Below are positions 53,877 to 63,007 of a DNA stretch of 64,000 nt, in pieces. The position numbers were made by a program, and so were the translations under genes. The notes beneath the pieces are model-generated. The model was given only the letters and a program-made list of their open reading frames with translations. It did not search any database and had not been told where the DNA came from. Each line of letters begins with the position of its first letter. Position 1 is the first letter of the stretch. This stretch comes from Phyllobacterium bourgognense (GTDB lineage: Bacteria; Pseudomonadota; Alphaproteobacteria; Rhizobiales; Rhizobiaceae): the NCBI RefSeq assembly GCF_003337575.1, contig NZ_QPJM01000007.1, positions 1-64,000 on the forward strand, given 5' to 3'.

Positions 53877-54575
53877 TTAATAGGATTCCTCTAACTGGCA
53901 GTTGATGGTGAATTCGGCGACGCTCGCCTCATTTGGAAGATCGAGAAGCATTGCCGTGATCCGGGCGATGTCGCCGGGATCGGTCAGCAGATTGTCAGCA
54001 CGGTTGGTCAGAGCGCGCGCCATGTCCGTTGCGACAAATCCGGGACAAAGAGCGGTTGCACGTATACCGAGGTCCCAACCCGTATGGCGAATGCCATGAG
54101 CCAGGGCCACCGCGGCAAACTTGGAGATTGAATAGAGGCTGGCGGTCGAAGATTTCACACGCTTGCCGGATAGCGAGCCAAGGATGATAACGCGGCCTCG
54201 TCCGCTTTTTCCAAGCGCGTCCCAAGCCGCGACCGCGAGCCGGCGCGGCGCCTTGACATTGATCGCCAGCATGGCATCGAGATCAGCATCATCGGCCTCA
54301 ATCACGTTTTTCGGGATCATGATGCCGGCATTGGCGATGATCGCGTCGATACGGCCGAACCTCGCTAATGCTTGCTCGGTCCATGCGGCTTCTGCCGATG
54401 GATCGCTTGCATCGTAGGCTACAACCTGGACACGATGCGGATCGGCCCATTCGGGCAATTGCGGGCTGCGCATGCCGAGCGACAACCGCCATCCTGCAGC
54501 ACCAAGAAAGCGCGCAATCGCCTCACCTATTCCTCTGTTTGCCCCCGATATCAGGACGACACGTTCTTCTGTCAT
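53877..54575 (-). CDS. Short-chain dehydrogenase/reductase
   Basis: 232 residues. 'VLISGANRGIGEAIARFLGA' binds the cofactor, 'IIANAGIM' follows, catalytic Ser is in IILGSLSGKR and the YxxxK motif is intact (YSISK). An NAD(P)-dependent oxidoreductase acting in the same pathway as the flanking oxidase. It begins one base after the MarR stop and is followed directly by the FAD oxidase start, so translation is coupled. Confidence 0.88.
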   Translation of the reverse strand: MTEERVVLISGANRGIGEAIARFLGAAGWRLSLGMRSPQLPEWADPHRVQVVAYDASDPSAEAAWTEQALARFGRIDAIIANAGIMIPKNVIEADDADLDAMLAINVKAPRRLAVAAWDALGKSGRGRVIILGSLSGKRVKSSTASLYSISKFAAVALAHGIRHTGWDLGIRATALCPGFVATDMARALTNRADNLLTDPGDIARITAMLLDLPNEASVAEFTINCQLEESY

Positions 54576-54576
54576 A

Positions 54577-55071
54577 TCAATCCCGTTCTCCAGTCATGCC
54601 GACCATCTTCCGGTATGCCCGGCGCAAGATATCCATTACCTGCGCCTGCTCTTCTTCCGCAATGAACGAGAAGAAATCCTTCGACTGCTTCGTGACAATT
54701 GGCCGGATCATGGCCGCAAGCTCCGCACCTTTTGGAGTGACGTAGAGCTCCTGTGCACGCCGTTCACTGGCAGAGGTTTGCCGCCTGAGAAGATCATGTT
54801 CAATCATCTGCTCTATGAGGCGACCCATCGCCGAGCGATCTTTCATGATGATCTGCGCGATAACCGACGGGCGGATTCCAGGGTGACTGTCCACAAGAAG
54901 CAGCGTTGTAATCTTGCCGGTCCCACGCGCCACCTCGCATCCATCGAGACGAGCATCAAGATCGCGGGAAACCGCAATGTTCATGGTGCGGATGTAGAAG
55001 CTCAACGTGTCTTCGAGCACGTCGAGATCGACATGTTCAATCGTGGTCGGCTTCGACGTCACCTTCGGCAT
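54577..55071 (-). CDS. MarR-family transcriptional regulator
   Basis: 164 residues. Winged HTH: 'GKITTLLLVDSHPGIRPSVI', recognition helix 'DRSAMGRLIEQMIEHDLLRR', wing 'SERRAQELYVTPKGAEL'. First gene of the operon SDR-oxidase-ABC-oxidase and likely controls it, binding near its own promoter (inverted repeat AAATAGT-N11-ACTATTT at 55169-55193). The inducer is probably the imported substrate. Confidence 0.88.
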   Translation of the reverse strand: MPKVTSKPTTIEHVDLDVLEDTLSFYIRTMNIAVSRDLDARLDGCEVARGTGKITTLLLVDSHPGIRPSVIAQIIMKDRSAMGRLIEQMIEHDLLRRQTSASERRAQELYVTPKGAELAAMIRPIVTKQSKDFFSFIAEEEQAQVMDILRRAYRKMVGMTGERD

Positions 55072-55168
55072 TCGGGCAAATTCCTTCCGCTCCCGACACG
55101 ATGCATTGCATCCGGGATTTCCAAGGCTTTGAATTTGTTATGCAGCTTTCTATTTTGCATGCTTCGGC

Positions 55169-55193
55169 AAATAGTGGACAAATGCAACTATTT
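55169..55193. promoter_or_regulatory. Inverted repeat upstream of the MarR gene
   Basis: AAATAGT-N11-ACTATTT, about 100 bp before the MarR start at 55071, in an A+T-rich 215-bp gap. The arm spacing suits a MarR dimer. No convincing -35/-10 pair was found around it. Confidence 0.45.
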
Positions 55194-55234
55194 TTTTATA
55201 TTCGGTTGCAGGAATACCGAACAAACAAAGAAAT

Positions 55235-55260
55235 TGCCCGTTTGACGAGCCAAACGGGCA
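55235..55260 (-). terminator. Rho-independent terminator of the fused ATPase gene
   Basis: TGCCCGTTTG (55235-55244) and CAAACGGGCA (55251-55260) form a 10-bp stem with a 6-nt loop. On the minus strand a T-rich tail (ATTTCTTTGTTTGTT) follows. It lies 26 bp after the ATPase stop and isolates that gene from the MarR operon. Confidence 0.75.
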
Positions 55261-55286
55261 TCAAAAAAGCACTCCAAGCCCAAAAA

Positions 55287-56936
55287 TCAGGCAGCGGGTT
55301 CCCACTGGCTGCCTGGAATTGCCGAGACCAGCCGTTGAGTATACGCGTGCGCCGGACTGCGGAAGATTTGCGAGGGCGGTCCGAATTCTACGATCTCGCC
55401 GCGATACATGACTGCGATGTCATCGCAGATCTGGCTGGCTACACGCAAATCATGGGTGATGAAGATCATCGCCACGTGGAGGAGTTTTTGAATTTTCGTC
55501 AGCAGTTCCAGAATTTGCGCCTGAATGGAAACATCGAGAGCCGATACTGCCTCATCTGCGACCAGAAGCACTGGATCGAACATCAGGGCGCGGGCGATGC
55601 CGATGCGTTGTCTCTGCCCGCCTGAAAACTCATGCGGGTAGCGATCGTAAGCGCCTTCATCCAGGCCAACCAGGTCAAGGAGCCGCACCGCCTTCGCTCT
55701 TGCATCTGCGGCGCCAACACCGTGCGCCATTGGTCCGACGACCAGTATTTGTCCGATGGTGTGGCGGGGATTGAGCGACGCAAAAGGATCCTGGAATATC
55801 ATCTGGATATAGGGGCGCATCGACCGGAATTCCTTGGCGTCGAGCGGTGCGATGTCCAGACCGTTGAACAGTATCTTGCCGCCATCGGCATCCATCAGCT
55901 TGAGCAGCACCCGCCCAAGAGAGGACTTTCCAGAACCGGACTCTCCGACGACGCCGAGCGTGCGGCCCTTGCGGATCGAAAAACTTACGTCATTAACCGC
56001 ATGCACCGTGCGGCCCTTCGTAAAGAAGCTCCCGCCGCTCGTATAGATTTTGTTGAGCTTTTGCACGTCGAGCACGACCGGGGTTTCTGTATTGCTCGCT
56101 CTGTCCTTGTCGCGCATTCGCGGCACAGCTGCTGTAAGGCGCTGCGTATAGGGATGCGATGGTTGGTTGAGCACGTCGTCGGCTTTGCCCTGCTCGACTA
56201 TCTTGCCCTTTTCCATGACGACGACGCGATCGGCAATCTCTGCCACGACACCGAAGTCGTGCGTGATGAACATGACGCTCATGTGCTTGTCGCGCTGAAT
56301 CTTGCGGATCAATTCCAGAATCTGCGCCTGCGTTGTTACATCAAGTGCCGTCGTCGGTTCATCGGCAATCAATACATCAGGACCAAGAGCCAGGGCCATC
56401 GCGATCATCACACGCTGTCGCTGTCCGCCGGACAGCCGAAAAGGATATTGGTGCTGCATCAGCAACGGATCTGGCAGACCTACCTCATCGAGCAGATCCA
56501 GAACCGCTTTTGCCCGCGTTTCGGGAGTGCCGACATTGTGTACTTCCATGACCTCGGCGATCTGCGCGCCGACCGTCATCAAGGGATTGAGCGCAGAGAG
56601 AGGATCCTGGAAGATGATCGAAACAGCACGCCCGCGCAGTCCGCGCACATATTCGTCCTTGGCCTCGAGGATATTGACGCCTTTGAAGCGGATCGCGCCC
56701 TTGCTGGCTCGAATGGACGATGGCAGCAGGCCCATGATTGCGTTTGCGGTGACGGACTTTCCCGATCCAGACTCGCCGATGATGCAGAGAATTTCGCCAG
56801 GTCGCAGTTCAAAAGAAATATCTTCCACTGCGTAGCGCCGCTCCATGCCCAGCGGCAGATCCACCGTCAGATTTTCAACGGAGAGAATTGCATCTCCATT
56901 GACGACTGTGCTTCCTTTTTCAACTGCGCTTGTCAT
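55287..56936 (-). CDS. Fused dipeptide-type ABC ATPase (DppD-DppF fusion)
   Basis: 549 residues with two complete ATPase modules: first with [23 protein letters not shown] and '[11 protein letters not shown]'; second (from about 290) with [23 protein letters not shown] and 'ADEAVSALDVS'. The linker contains the truncated Opp-type extension. It replaces the two separate ATPases of the other Opp-type operon and should serve the permeases at 48843-50691. It has its own terminator and is transcribed separately from them. Confidence 0.92.
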   Translation of the reverse strand: MTSAVEKGSTVVNGDAILSVENLTVDLPLGMERRYAVEDISFELRPGEILCIIGESGSGKSVTANAIMGLLPSSIRASKGAIRFKGVNILEAKDEYVRGLRGRAVSIIFQDPLSALNPLMTVGAQIAEVMEVHNVGTPETRAKAVLDLLDEVGLPDPLLMQHQYPFRLSGGQRQRVMIAMALALGPDVLIADEPTTALDVTTQAQILELIRKIQRDKHMSVMFITHDFGVVAEIADRVVVMEKGKIVEQGKADDVLNQPSHPYTQRLTAAVPRMRDKDRASNTETPVVLDVQKLNKIYTSGGSFFTKGRTVHAVNDVSFSIRKGRTLGVVGESGSGKSSLGRVLLKLMDADGGKILFNGLDIAPLDAKEFRSMRPYIQMIFQDPFASLNPRHTIGQILVVGPMAHGVGAADARAKAVRLLDLVGLDEGAYDRYPHEFSGGQRQRIGIARALMFDPVLLVADEAVSALDVSIQAQILELLTKIQKLLHVAMIFITHDLRVASQICDDIAVMYRGEIVEFGPPSQIFRSPAHAYTQRLVSAIPGSQWEPAA

Positions 56937-57209
56937 AACACCAGCGATCCTTCCGGCTTTGAGACATCAATTCAGTCATCTTTCCATTCGATGTCTGCAA
57001 TGACAAGCAAGCAATTTTAATGCCAGCTCAACATGAGACGCTTGCCTGAAGCGACAAATCGCGAAGATCCTATTATTGGTGGATACATCTTTTTACTGGC
57101 TATAACATTGAAGCTAGAGCCTATAATTGTCTCCAATGATGAACACTTCGAGCCGTATTCCTGCGAAGACATTAACTGTATTTTTCTGCTTTTCATGTTA
57201 GCTTCGGGC

Positions 57210-59738
57210 ATGACAGACGTTCGGAATATGCGCCTGCACTCAAGACCTTCCCTGACGCCCGCCGATGCCGAGGCCAACCGGTGGAGCTTCGCGCTCGAAT
57301 CCGCCGGGCTCGGCGTTTGGGATTCCAATCTTACCACCGGACAGTGCTATTATTCAGCTACATGGAAGAAAATGCTGGGCTATCGTGAAGACGAGCTCGG
57401 CGATAGCAGCGATCTTTGGCTGACACTCATACATCCTGATGACAAACAGCGTGCCATCGAAAGCGGTGAACGGCATATTTCCGGCGAAACATCGCAGATT
57501 GAGACCGAGTTCAGACTGCGCCACAAGGATGGTCACTGGGTGTGGGTTCTCGACCGGGGACGTGTTGTCGAATGGGACAAAAATGGCCGCCCATCGAGGA
57601 TGATCGGCGTCCAGACGGACATTACCGATCAGAAGAATGCCGAACTGGAACTGACCCTGCTGAACGAGCGCATTCAACTCGCACTCGACGCCGGCCAGGT
57701 TGGATTATGGCATTTCAACAGCGAGACCGAGATCGTATTGTGGGATCGCCGCATGCGCGAGATTTTCGGTATAGGCCCAGGGCCCGATGAAGTACCCCGC
57801 GCCACGTGGCACAATCTTTTGCATCCGGACGACGCAGCCAGGGCTGAGCGTGAGATAGAATCCACGTTTGAGACCGGCGAGCCCATGAAGACGAGCTACC
57901 GGATCATCAAGCCTGATGGGGAAGTCCGCCATGTGTTCGCCCTGGCGCGACGCGTCCGTTACGAAACGATGCCCGACATGTTGATGGGTAGCATCTGGGA
58001 CATAACGGAAGAGGTCCTGAACGCGGAGGCGCTCGCCCGGGAAAAGGACCTCTATCGCATTACACTTCAGTCCATTGGTGATGCGGTTCTTACTACTGAT
58101 GTTGACAACAATATTACGTTTGCCAATCCAGCGGCGGAACGATTGCTGCTGCTTGATGCCCAGGACCTCATCGGTTCACGACTGGAGGATGTGCTCAATC
58201 TCATCGATGAAGGAACCGGCACGACCCTTGTCTCTACGACCAGCCGTGCGATGCAGATCGGCCAGACCGTAGAGAGCGCTGAAAACGTTCTCTTTGTCCG
58301 CGCGGATGGAGGGCGGCGTTCTCTGAGGGACATCGCCTCCCCGCTTTTCGATCTGACAGGCGCGATAACCGGATCTGTGTTGGTGATCCAGGATGTCACG
58401 AGCGCTCGAAACCTTCAAAAAGAGCTTTCCCACGCGGCAACCCATGATGCCTTGACGGGGCTTTTGAACAGGACGGCATTCGAATCGGCGGTGTCGTCGT
58501 TGATCGAGAAAAGCGGCGATGAGGCTCCATATGCACTGCTTTACATAGACCTCGACCGCTTCAAGATGGTCAATGACACGCTTGGTCATGCGGCCGGCGA
58601 TGCTTTGCTTAAAATGGCAACCTCGAGCATGAACAATTCCTTACCCGACTCCGCCATCATTGGGCGGCTCGGAGGCGATGAATTTGCAGTTCTCCTTCCG
58701 ACCAGCAAATTTGAGGAGGCAGAAGAAGCCGCCGAGCGCTTGATAGGCGAGATCAGAACAATTCGGCTGCCTTGGGACGGGAAAATCCAGAACATTGGCG
58801 CCAGCATTGGCATAGCCGCACTCGATGAACCGGGCGTCACCCTCGCCGAGGCGATAGCCCGTGCTGATGCTGCTTGCTACGCGGCCAAGGCCGAAGGCCG
58901 CAATCGCAGTGCCATCTACAATATCAATACTGGCGCGGCCCGACAGAATCTTGCAAGTATTCAGGCCGCCTCTGGAATTCTGGAAGCGTTATCGGAAGGA
59001 CGACTCCAAGTCTACGGCCAGGAGATCAGAGCAATCTCAAATACAGACGATCACAGCATCTGTATCGAGATACTGTCGAGGATGACCGGAGCAAACGGGG
59101 AAATTATCGCGCCCGCCGAGTTTATCCCCGCCGCGGAACGCTTCGGCCTCATGGGAATAGTTGATCGCTGGATTATCCAGCACACGCTCGAGACCTATGG
59201 GCCAAAATTGATGCAGATGAAGAACGTGTCGCTCGCAATTAATCTGTCTGCAAATACAATAAGCGATCCCACACTCTGGCCATTTCTACAGTCAACGATT
59301 GAAAAAACCAAAGTTTCTCCGTCTCGCCTGATATTCGAGATTACAGAAACGACTGCGGTGAATAATTACGAGGCAGCAGAACACTTCGTTACAGAAGCTC
59401 GCGCAGCCGGTTGCCGTATAAGTCTCGACGATTTTGGCACCGGCCTCAGTTCATTCGGATACCTACACCGTTTCAAGGTGGATAGCATCAAGATAGACGG
59501 GGCATTTATCGAGAAATTGTCGAAAAGTCGGCTTGATCAAGCCGTCGTTGCTTCCATTGGCGGTATCGCGCGCGAACTTGGTGTCGATGTTATTGCTGAA
59601 CATATCGAGGATCTGCAGGCGGTCGACATCCTTAAATCGCTTGGCATCGGCTATGGTCAAGGCTTTCTGTTTCATCGACCACAACCGCTTCAAGCCCTGT
59701 TACAGAGTTTGGAAAAAGTGGAAGCTCGCCAGTCCTAG
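57210..59738 (+). CDS. Multi-PAS diguanylate cyclase/phosphodiesterase (PAS-PAS-PAS-GGDEF-EAL)
   Basis: 842 residues from ATG 57210; frames extending to 57033 look non-coding. PAS domains near 30-140, 155-265 and 283-398 ('LGVWDSN', 'HPDD', 'VGLWHFN'). GGDEF 405-575 with intact GRLGGDEF (488-492). Its RxxD inhibitory site is absent (the aligned positions are Pro and Ala). EAL domain 595-830 with the first motif changed to E620-I-L, but NLS, FEITET, LDDFGTG and KIDGAFI retained. Probably bifunctional in c-di-GMP turnover and soluble. No neighbouring partner. Confidence 0.92.
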   Translation: MTDVRNMRLHSRPSLTPADAEANRWSFALESAGLGVWDSNLTTGQCYYSATWKKMLGYREDELGDSSDLWLTLIHPDDKQRAIESGERHISGETSQIETEFRLRHKDGHWVWVLDRGRVVEWDKNGRPSRMIGVQTDITDQKNAELELTLLNERIQLALDAGQVGLWHFNSETEIVLWDRRMREIFGIGPGPDEVPRATWHNLLHPDDAARAEREIESTFETGEPMKTSYRIIKPDGEVRHVFALARRVRYETMPDMLMGSIWDITEEVLNAEALAREKDLYRITLQSIGDAVLTTDVDNNITFANPAAERLLLLDAQDLIGSRLEDVLNLIDEGTGTTLVSTTSRAMQIGQTVESAENVLFVRADGGRRSLRDIASPLFDLTGAITGSVLVIQDVTSARNLQKELSHAATHDALTGLLNRTAFESAVSSLIEKSGDEAPYALLYIDLDRFKMVNDTLGHAAGDALLKMATSSMNNSLPDSAIIGRLGGDEFAVLLPTSKFEEAEEAAERLIGEIRTIRLPWDGKIQNIGASIGIAALDEPGVTLAEAIARADAACYAAKAEGRNRSAIYNINTGAARQNLASIQAASGILEALSEGRLQVYGQEIRAISNTDDHSICIEILSRMTGANGEIIAPAEFIPAAERFGLMGIVDRWIIQHTLETYGPKLMQMKNVSLAINLSANTISDPTLWPFLQSTIEKTKVSPSRLIFEITETTAVNNYEAAEHFVTEARAAGCRISLDDFGTGLSSFGYLHRFKVDSIKIDGAFIEKLSKSRLDQAVVASIGGIARELGVDVIAEHIEDLQAVDILKSLGIGYGQGFLFHRPQPLQALLQSLEKVEARQS

Positions 59739-59930
59739 CGCCGAAAGACAACCAGCCACACATAATTTGCAATCTGCAGTAGATAAAACCCTGCCTGAAT
59801 CGACGATTCTTGCATAGGAATCCAAGGTTCTTGTACCAGATCGGTCGCTTTTCATCCAAAACCCTCCGGCAATGACAATTTAGCTTTCCTGTTTTTTCTG
59901 CTACGCGGATACACGGAGAGGAAATCGGCA

Positions 59931-61580
59931 ATGGGTTACGATGCGGATGCGATCATCATTGGCGCGGGTCTCGCCGGGCTCGTCGCGGCAACCGAACTCA
60001 CCGATGCCGGCAAGAAGGTGATTGTCCTCGATCAGGAACCGGAGCAGACACTCGGGGGCCAGGCGTGGCGATCCTTCGGCGGATTGTTCTTCGTCAACTC
60101 CCCCGAGCAGCGCCGTCTGCGCATCAAGGATTCGCGTGAACTCGCATTGCAGGACTGGATGGGCTCGGCGGGTTTCGACCGGCCCGAAGATCATTGGCCG
60201 CGCAAGTGGGCGGAAGCCTATATCGATTTTGCGTCAGGCGAGAAACGCGCATGGCTGCACGCTCAGGGCATGCGCTGGTTTCCTGTCGTCGGCTGGGCCG
60301 AACGCGGCGGATCGCTCGCCACGGGACATGGCAATTCCGTTCCGCGTTTTCATATCACGTGGGGCACAGGTCTCGGCGTGGTCGAGCCGTTTATACGCCG
60401 GGCTCGCGAAGCCGAGCAAAAAGGTCTCCTCACTTTTCGCTTCCGGCACCGCGTAACGGCGCTGGTCAAAAGCGCCGGAATCATCGACGGGGTCGATGGC
60501 GAAATCCTCCAGCCAAGCAAGGTCAGGCGCAGTGAACCGAGTTCCCGTATTGCCACCGGATCGTTCTCCCTGAAGGCGCAGGCGATCATTGTCTGCAGCG
60601 GCGGCATCGGCGGCAATCACGATCTGGTGCGCAAGAACTGGCCGGCGCGGCTCGGAACGCCGAAACATCTCATCAGCGGCGTGCCGGACCATGTCGACGG
60701 GCTGATGCTGGGCGTCGCGGAGAAAGCCGGAGCCCGTCTCATCAACGAAGACCGCATGTGGCACTATGTCGAGGGCGTCAACAATTGGGATCCGATCTGG
60801 TCCAAGCATGCCATCCGCATTCTGCCCGGCCCGTCGCCGCTATGGTTTGACGCTCGCGGCGACCGCCTCCCCGCGCCATGCCTGCCCGGTTTCGATACGC
60901 TGTCCACGCTCAGCCATATCATGAAGAGCGGCTATGATTATTCCTGGTTCGTGCTGAACCAGACGATCGCCAAGAAAGAGATAACGCTTTCCGGCTCGGA
61001 ACAGAATCCGGACTTCACTTCGAAGAGCTGGAGGCAGGTGCTGAAGCGCGCGCTAGGCGGTGTCCCCGCTCCGGTGCAGGCTTTCCTCGACAATGGCGAG
61101 GATTTCATCGTCGAAAAGGACCTCTCCGGACTCGTCCGCCGCATGAACGCGCTGACTGGCGACAATCTGATCCATGAAGACAAGTTGCAGGCGCAGATCA
61201 TGGCCCGTGACCGCGAAGTCGACAATCCATATACCAAAGATGCGCAAATCACGGCGATCCGCGGCACCCGCAACTATATCGGTGATCGCCTCGTTCGTGT
61301 GGTGCCGCCGCACAGGATACTCGATCCGAGACATGGGCCGCTGATCGCAGTGCGCCTGAGCATCCTCACACGCAAATCGCTCGGCGGCATCGAGACGGAT
61401 TTAAGCGCGCGTGTTTTGAAGGCTGGCGGCGAACCGCTGGCCGGGGTCTATGCAGCCGGCGAGGCAGCCGGCTTCGGTGGCGGCGGCATGCATGGCTATA
61501 ATTCGCTCGAGGGAACCTTCCTCGGCGGCTCTATTTTCTCAGGCCGGACAGCTGGCAGGGCAGCGGCGAAGGCCACATAA
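59931..61580 (+). CDS. FAD-binding dehydrogenase, 3-ketosteroid-dehydrogenase-like family
   Basis: 549 residues; ATG with GAGAGGAAATCGGC upstream. FAD site 'IIIGAGLAGLVAATELTDAG' plus the second flavin segment 'GLNIGG'-like 'CSGGIGGNHDLV', and C-terminal 'GEAAGFGGGGMHGYNSLEGT'. This is the KstD/fumarate-reductase-like flavoprotein family often annotated as FAD-binding dehydrogenase in Hyphomicrobiales. No steroid genes surround it, so the substrate is unknown. Followed by a MarR-GNAT gene 95 bp downstream. Confidence 0.85.
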   Translation: MGYDADAIIIGAGLAGLVAATELTDAGKKVIVLDQEPEQTLGGQAWRSFGGLFFVNSPEQRRLRIKDSRELALQDWMGSAGFDRPEDHWPRKWAEAYIDFASGEKRAWLHAQGMRWFPVVGWAERGGSLATGHGNSVPRFHITWGTGLGVVEPFIRRAREAEQKGLLTFRFRHRVTALVKSAGIIDGVDGEILQPSKVRRSEPSSRIATGSFSLKAQAIIVCSGGIGGNHDLVRKNWPARLGTPKHLISGVPDHVDGLMLGVAEKAGARLINEDRMWHYVEGVNNWDPIWSKHAIRILPGPSPLWFDARGDRLPAPCLPGFDTLSTLSHIMKSGYDYSWFVLNQTIAKKEITLSGSEQNPDFTSKSWRQVLKRALGGVPAPVQAFLDNGEDFIVEKDLSGLVRRMNALTGDNLIHEDKLQAQIMARDREVDNPYTKDAQITAIRGTRNYIGDRLVRVVPPHRILDPRHGPLIAVRLSILTRKSLGGIETDLSARVLKAGGEPLAGVYAAGEAAGFGGGGMHGYNSLEGTFLGGSIFSGRTAGRAAAKAT

Positions 61581-61644
61581 TCCTCTTTCCCATTCGTCGT
61601 CGTCATCGCATTTCCATCTTGCGATCCCAAGTGAAATGCATATG

Positions 61645-61663
61645 ATGTTGTCACTGACAACAT
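61645..61663. promoter_or_regulatory. Palindromic operator upstream of MarR-GNAT
   Basis: ATGTTGTCA-C-TGACAACAT, a perfect 9-bp inverted repeat with one central base, ending 12 bp before the start codon. Size and position suit autorepression by the MarR domain encoded next to it. Confidence 0.7.
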
Positions 61664-61675
61664 AGAGCGGATAAC

Positions 61676-62596
61676 ATGAACGCAGTTGACGAATTTCGCA
61701 GTTTCAATCGCTTTTTTACAAGGGAAATCGGACTGCTCGACAAGCACCTGCTTGCCAGCGACTACACTTTGGCAGAGGGCCGCGTATTATATGAACTTGC
61801 CAACAATGGCGAACAGACGGCCGCCGATATCGGTCGCAGTCTGCACATGGACAAGGCCCATCTCAGCCGCATCGTCTCACGCTTCGAAAAGCGCAAGCTC
61901 GTGCGCGTTCGTGCCAGCTCAACACATGGACGGCAGCGTCTCATAACGCTGACTCCGGCGGGCCAAGAGGTCTTTTCCGGCCTTAACCGGCGCTCGCAGC
62001 TTCAGATGGAGCAAATCCTTGCACCGTTGGATGACGGTGCCCGCAGGCAACTGGTATCGTCCATGCGTCAGATCAGAAACCTTATCGATGCCGAAAACCA
62101 TGTGCCGGACGAGGTGACATATCGCGGCCCCCAGCCCGGCGATCTTGGCTGGGTCATCCACCGGCAGGCGGTGCTTTATTATCAGGAATATGGCCTGGAT
62201 TGGACCTATGAAGCGCTGGTCGCTGAAATCCTGTCGAAATTCGTCACCAATTTCAATCCGGAACGCGAAGCCGCGTGGATTGCCGAATATGCCGGTTCGA
62301 TCGCCGGGTCCATATTCCTCGTCCGATCCGAGGATCCTGAAGTCGCGAAGCTGCGCCTTCTCTATGTCGAACCGAGCGCGCGTGGCCTTGGCATCGGTCG
62401 AACGCTCGTTGCAACCTGTGTCGAGCGCGCGAGGGAACTTGGCTACCGGCAGATCAAACTATGGACAAACGACGTCCTCGTCTCGGCGCGCCGCATATAC
62501 GAGGCAGCCGGATTTCGCCTGGTCGATGAGGAAAAGCATCATTCCTTCGGCCAGGATCTGGTGGGGCAGACATGGGTGCTCGATCTTCAGGCATAG
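61676..62596 (+). CDS. MarR-GNAT fusion protein
   Basis: 306 residues. N-terminal MarR winged HTH (about 25-140: 'ADIGRSLHMDKAHLSRIVSR', wing 'STHGRQRLITLTPAGQ'), then a GNAT acetyltransferase domain (150-305) with the acetyl-CoA loop RGLGIGRT and 'AARRIYEAAGF'-like C-terminal motif. This fusion is common in alphaproteobacteria. It may couple an acetylation activity to gene control. A palindrome lies directly upstream. Acceptor substrate not known. Confidence 0.9.
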   Translation: MNAVDEFRSFNRFFTREIGLLDKHLLASDYTLAEGRVLYELANNGEQTAADIGRSLHMDKAHLSRIVSRFEKRKLVRVRASSTHGRQRLITLTPAGQEVFSGLNRRSQLQMEQILAPLDDGARRQLVSSMRQIRNLIDAENHVPDEVTYRGPQPGDLGWVIHRQAVLYYQEYGLDWTYEALVAEILSKFVTNFNPEREAAWIAEYAGSIAGSIFLVRSEDPEVAKLRLLYVEPSARGLGIGRTLVATCVERARELGYRQIKLWTNDVLVSARRIYEAAGFRLVDEEKHHSFGQDLVGQTWVLDLQA

Positions 62597-62612
62597 CCCC
62601 CCTTGGGGAGGT

Positions 62613-62888
62613 TTACGCAGAGGCCTGAAATGTCTCCTGATAGCGCAGCCATCTGGACTGCAGCACAAACCAGAGCTCAGGCATGATACCAAGCGTTCTG
62701 TCGATGCGTGTCGCAATGTCGAGTGTAATCGGATGCTGGCCGGCAATGATGGCGTCGATGATTGCCACGGGCATCTCGACGCGCCGCGCAAAATCTTCGG
62801 TCGAAAGACCGTTACATTCGATGCACTGACGCAAATGCTCGCCAGGATGGATCGCCCAGTGCGGCGTCCAGCGATTTGCTGTGTTCAT
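62613..62888 (-). CDS. HigA-type XRE antitoxin, no adjacent toxin
   Basis: 91 residues. HTH_3 fold with 'HPGEHLRQCIECNGLSTEDF' and 'VAIIDAIIAGQHPITLDIA', as in HigA antitoxins. HigB is normally encoded just upstream on the same strand, but only 119 bp separate this gene from the next one (63007) and no HigB-like frame is present. It is convergent with MarR-GNAT, 16 bp apart. Either a solitary regulator or a relic. Confidence 0.75.
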   Translation of the reverse strand: MNTANRWTPHWAIHPGEHLRQCIECNGLSTEDFARRVEMPVAIIDAIIAGQHPITLDIATRIDRTLGIMPELWFVLQSRWLRYQETFQASA

Positions 62889-63007
62889 GTGCTTTACCGA
62901 TCAGGTTGATTCGCGTACCCGAAAGATAATCGGCGGCCATGTCAGACGGATGAAAAATTCATGGCGCAAAAGCGGCGGCAGCTTTCAGCAAGTCACATTG
63001 TGGTTAG

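Noticed and set aside
55632-57020. 462-codon plus-strand frame opposite the fused ATPase
   Set aside because: Composition is Arg/His-rich as in mirror frames, and both ATPase modules are intact on the minus strand.
57033-57209. N-terminal extension of the PAS-GGDEF-EAL protein
   Set aside because: The extra 59 residues show no domain and read like non-coding A+T-richer DNA; PAS homology begins only after 57210.
62889-63007. HigB toxin gene upstream of the HigA-type gene
   Set aside because: Only 119 bp are available and neither strand encodes a HigB-like segment.
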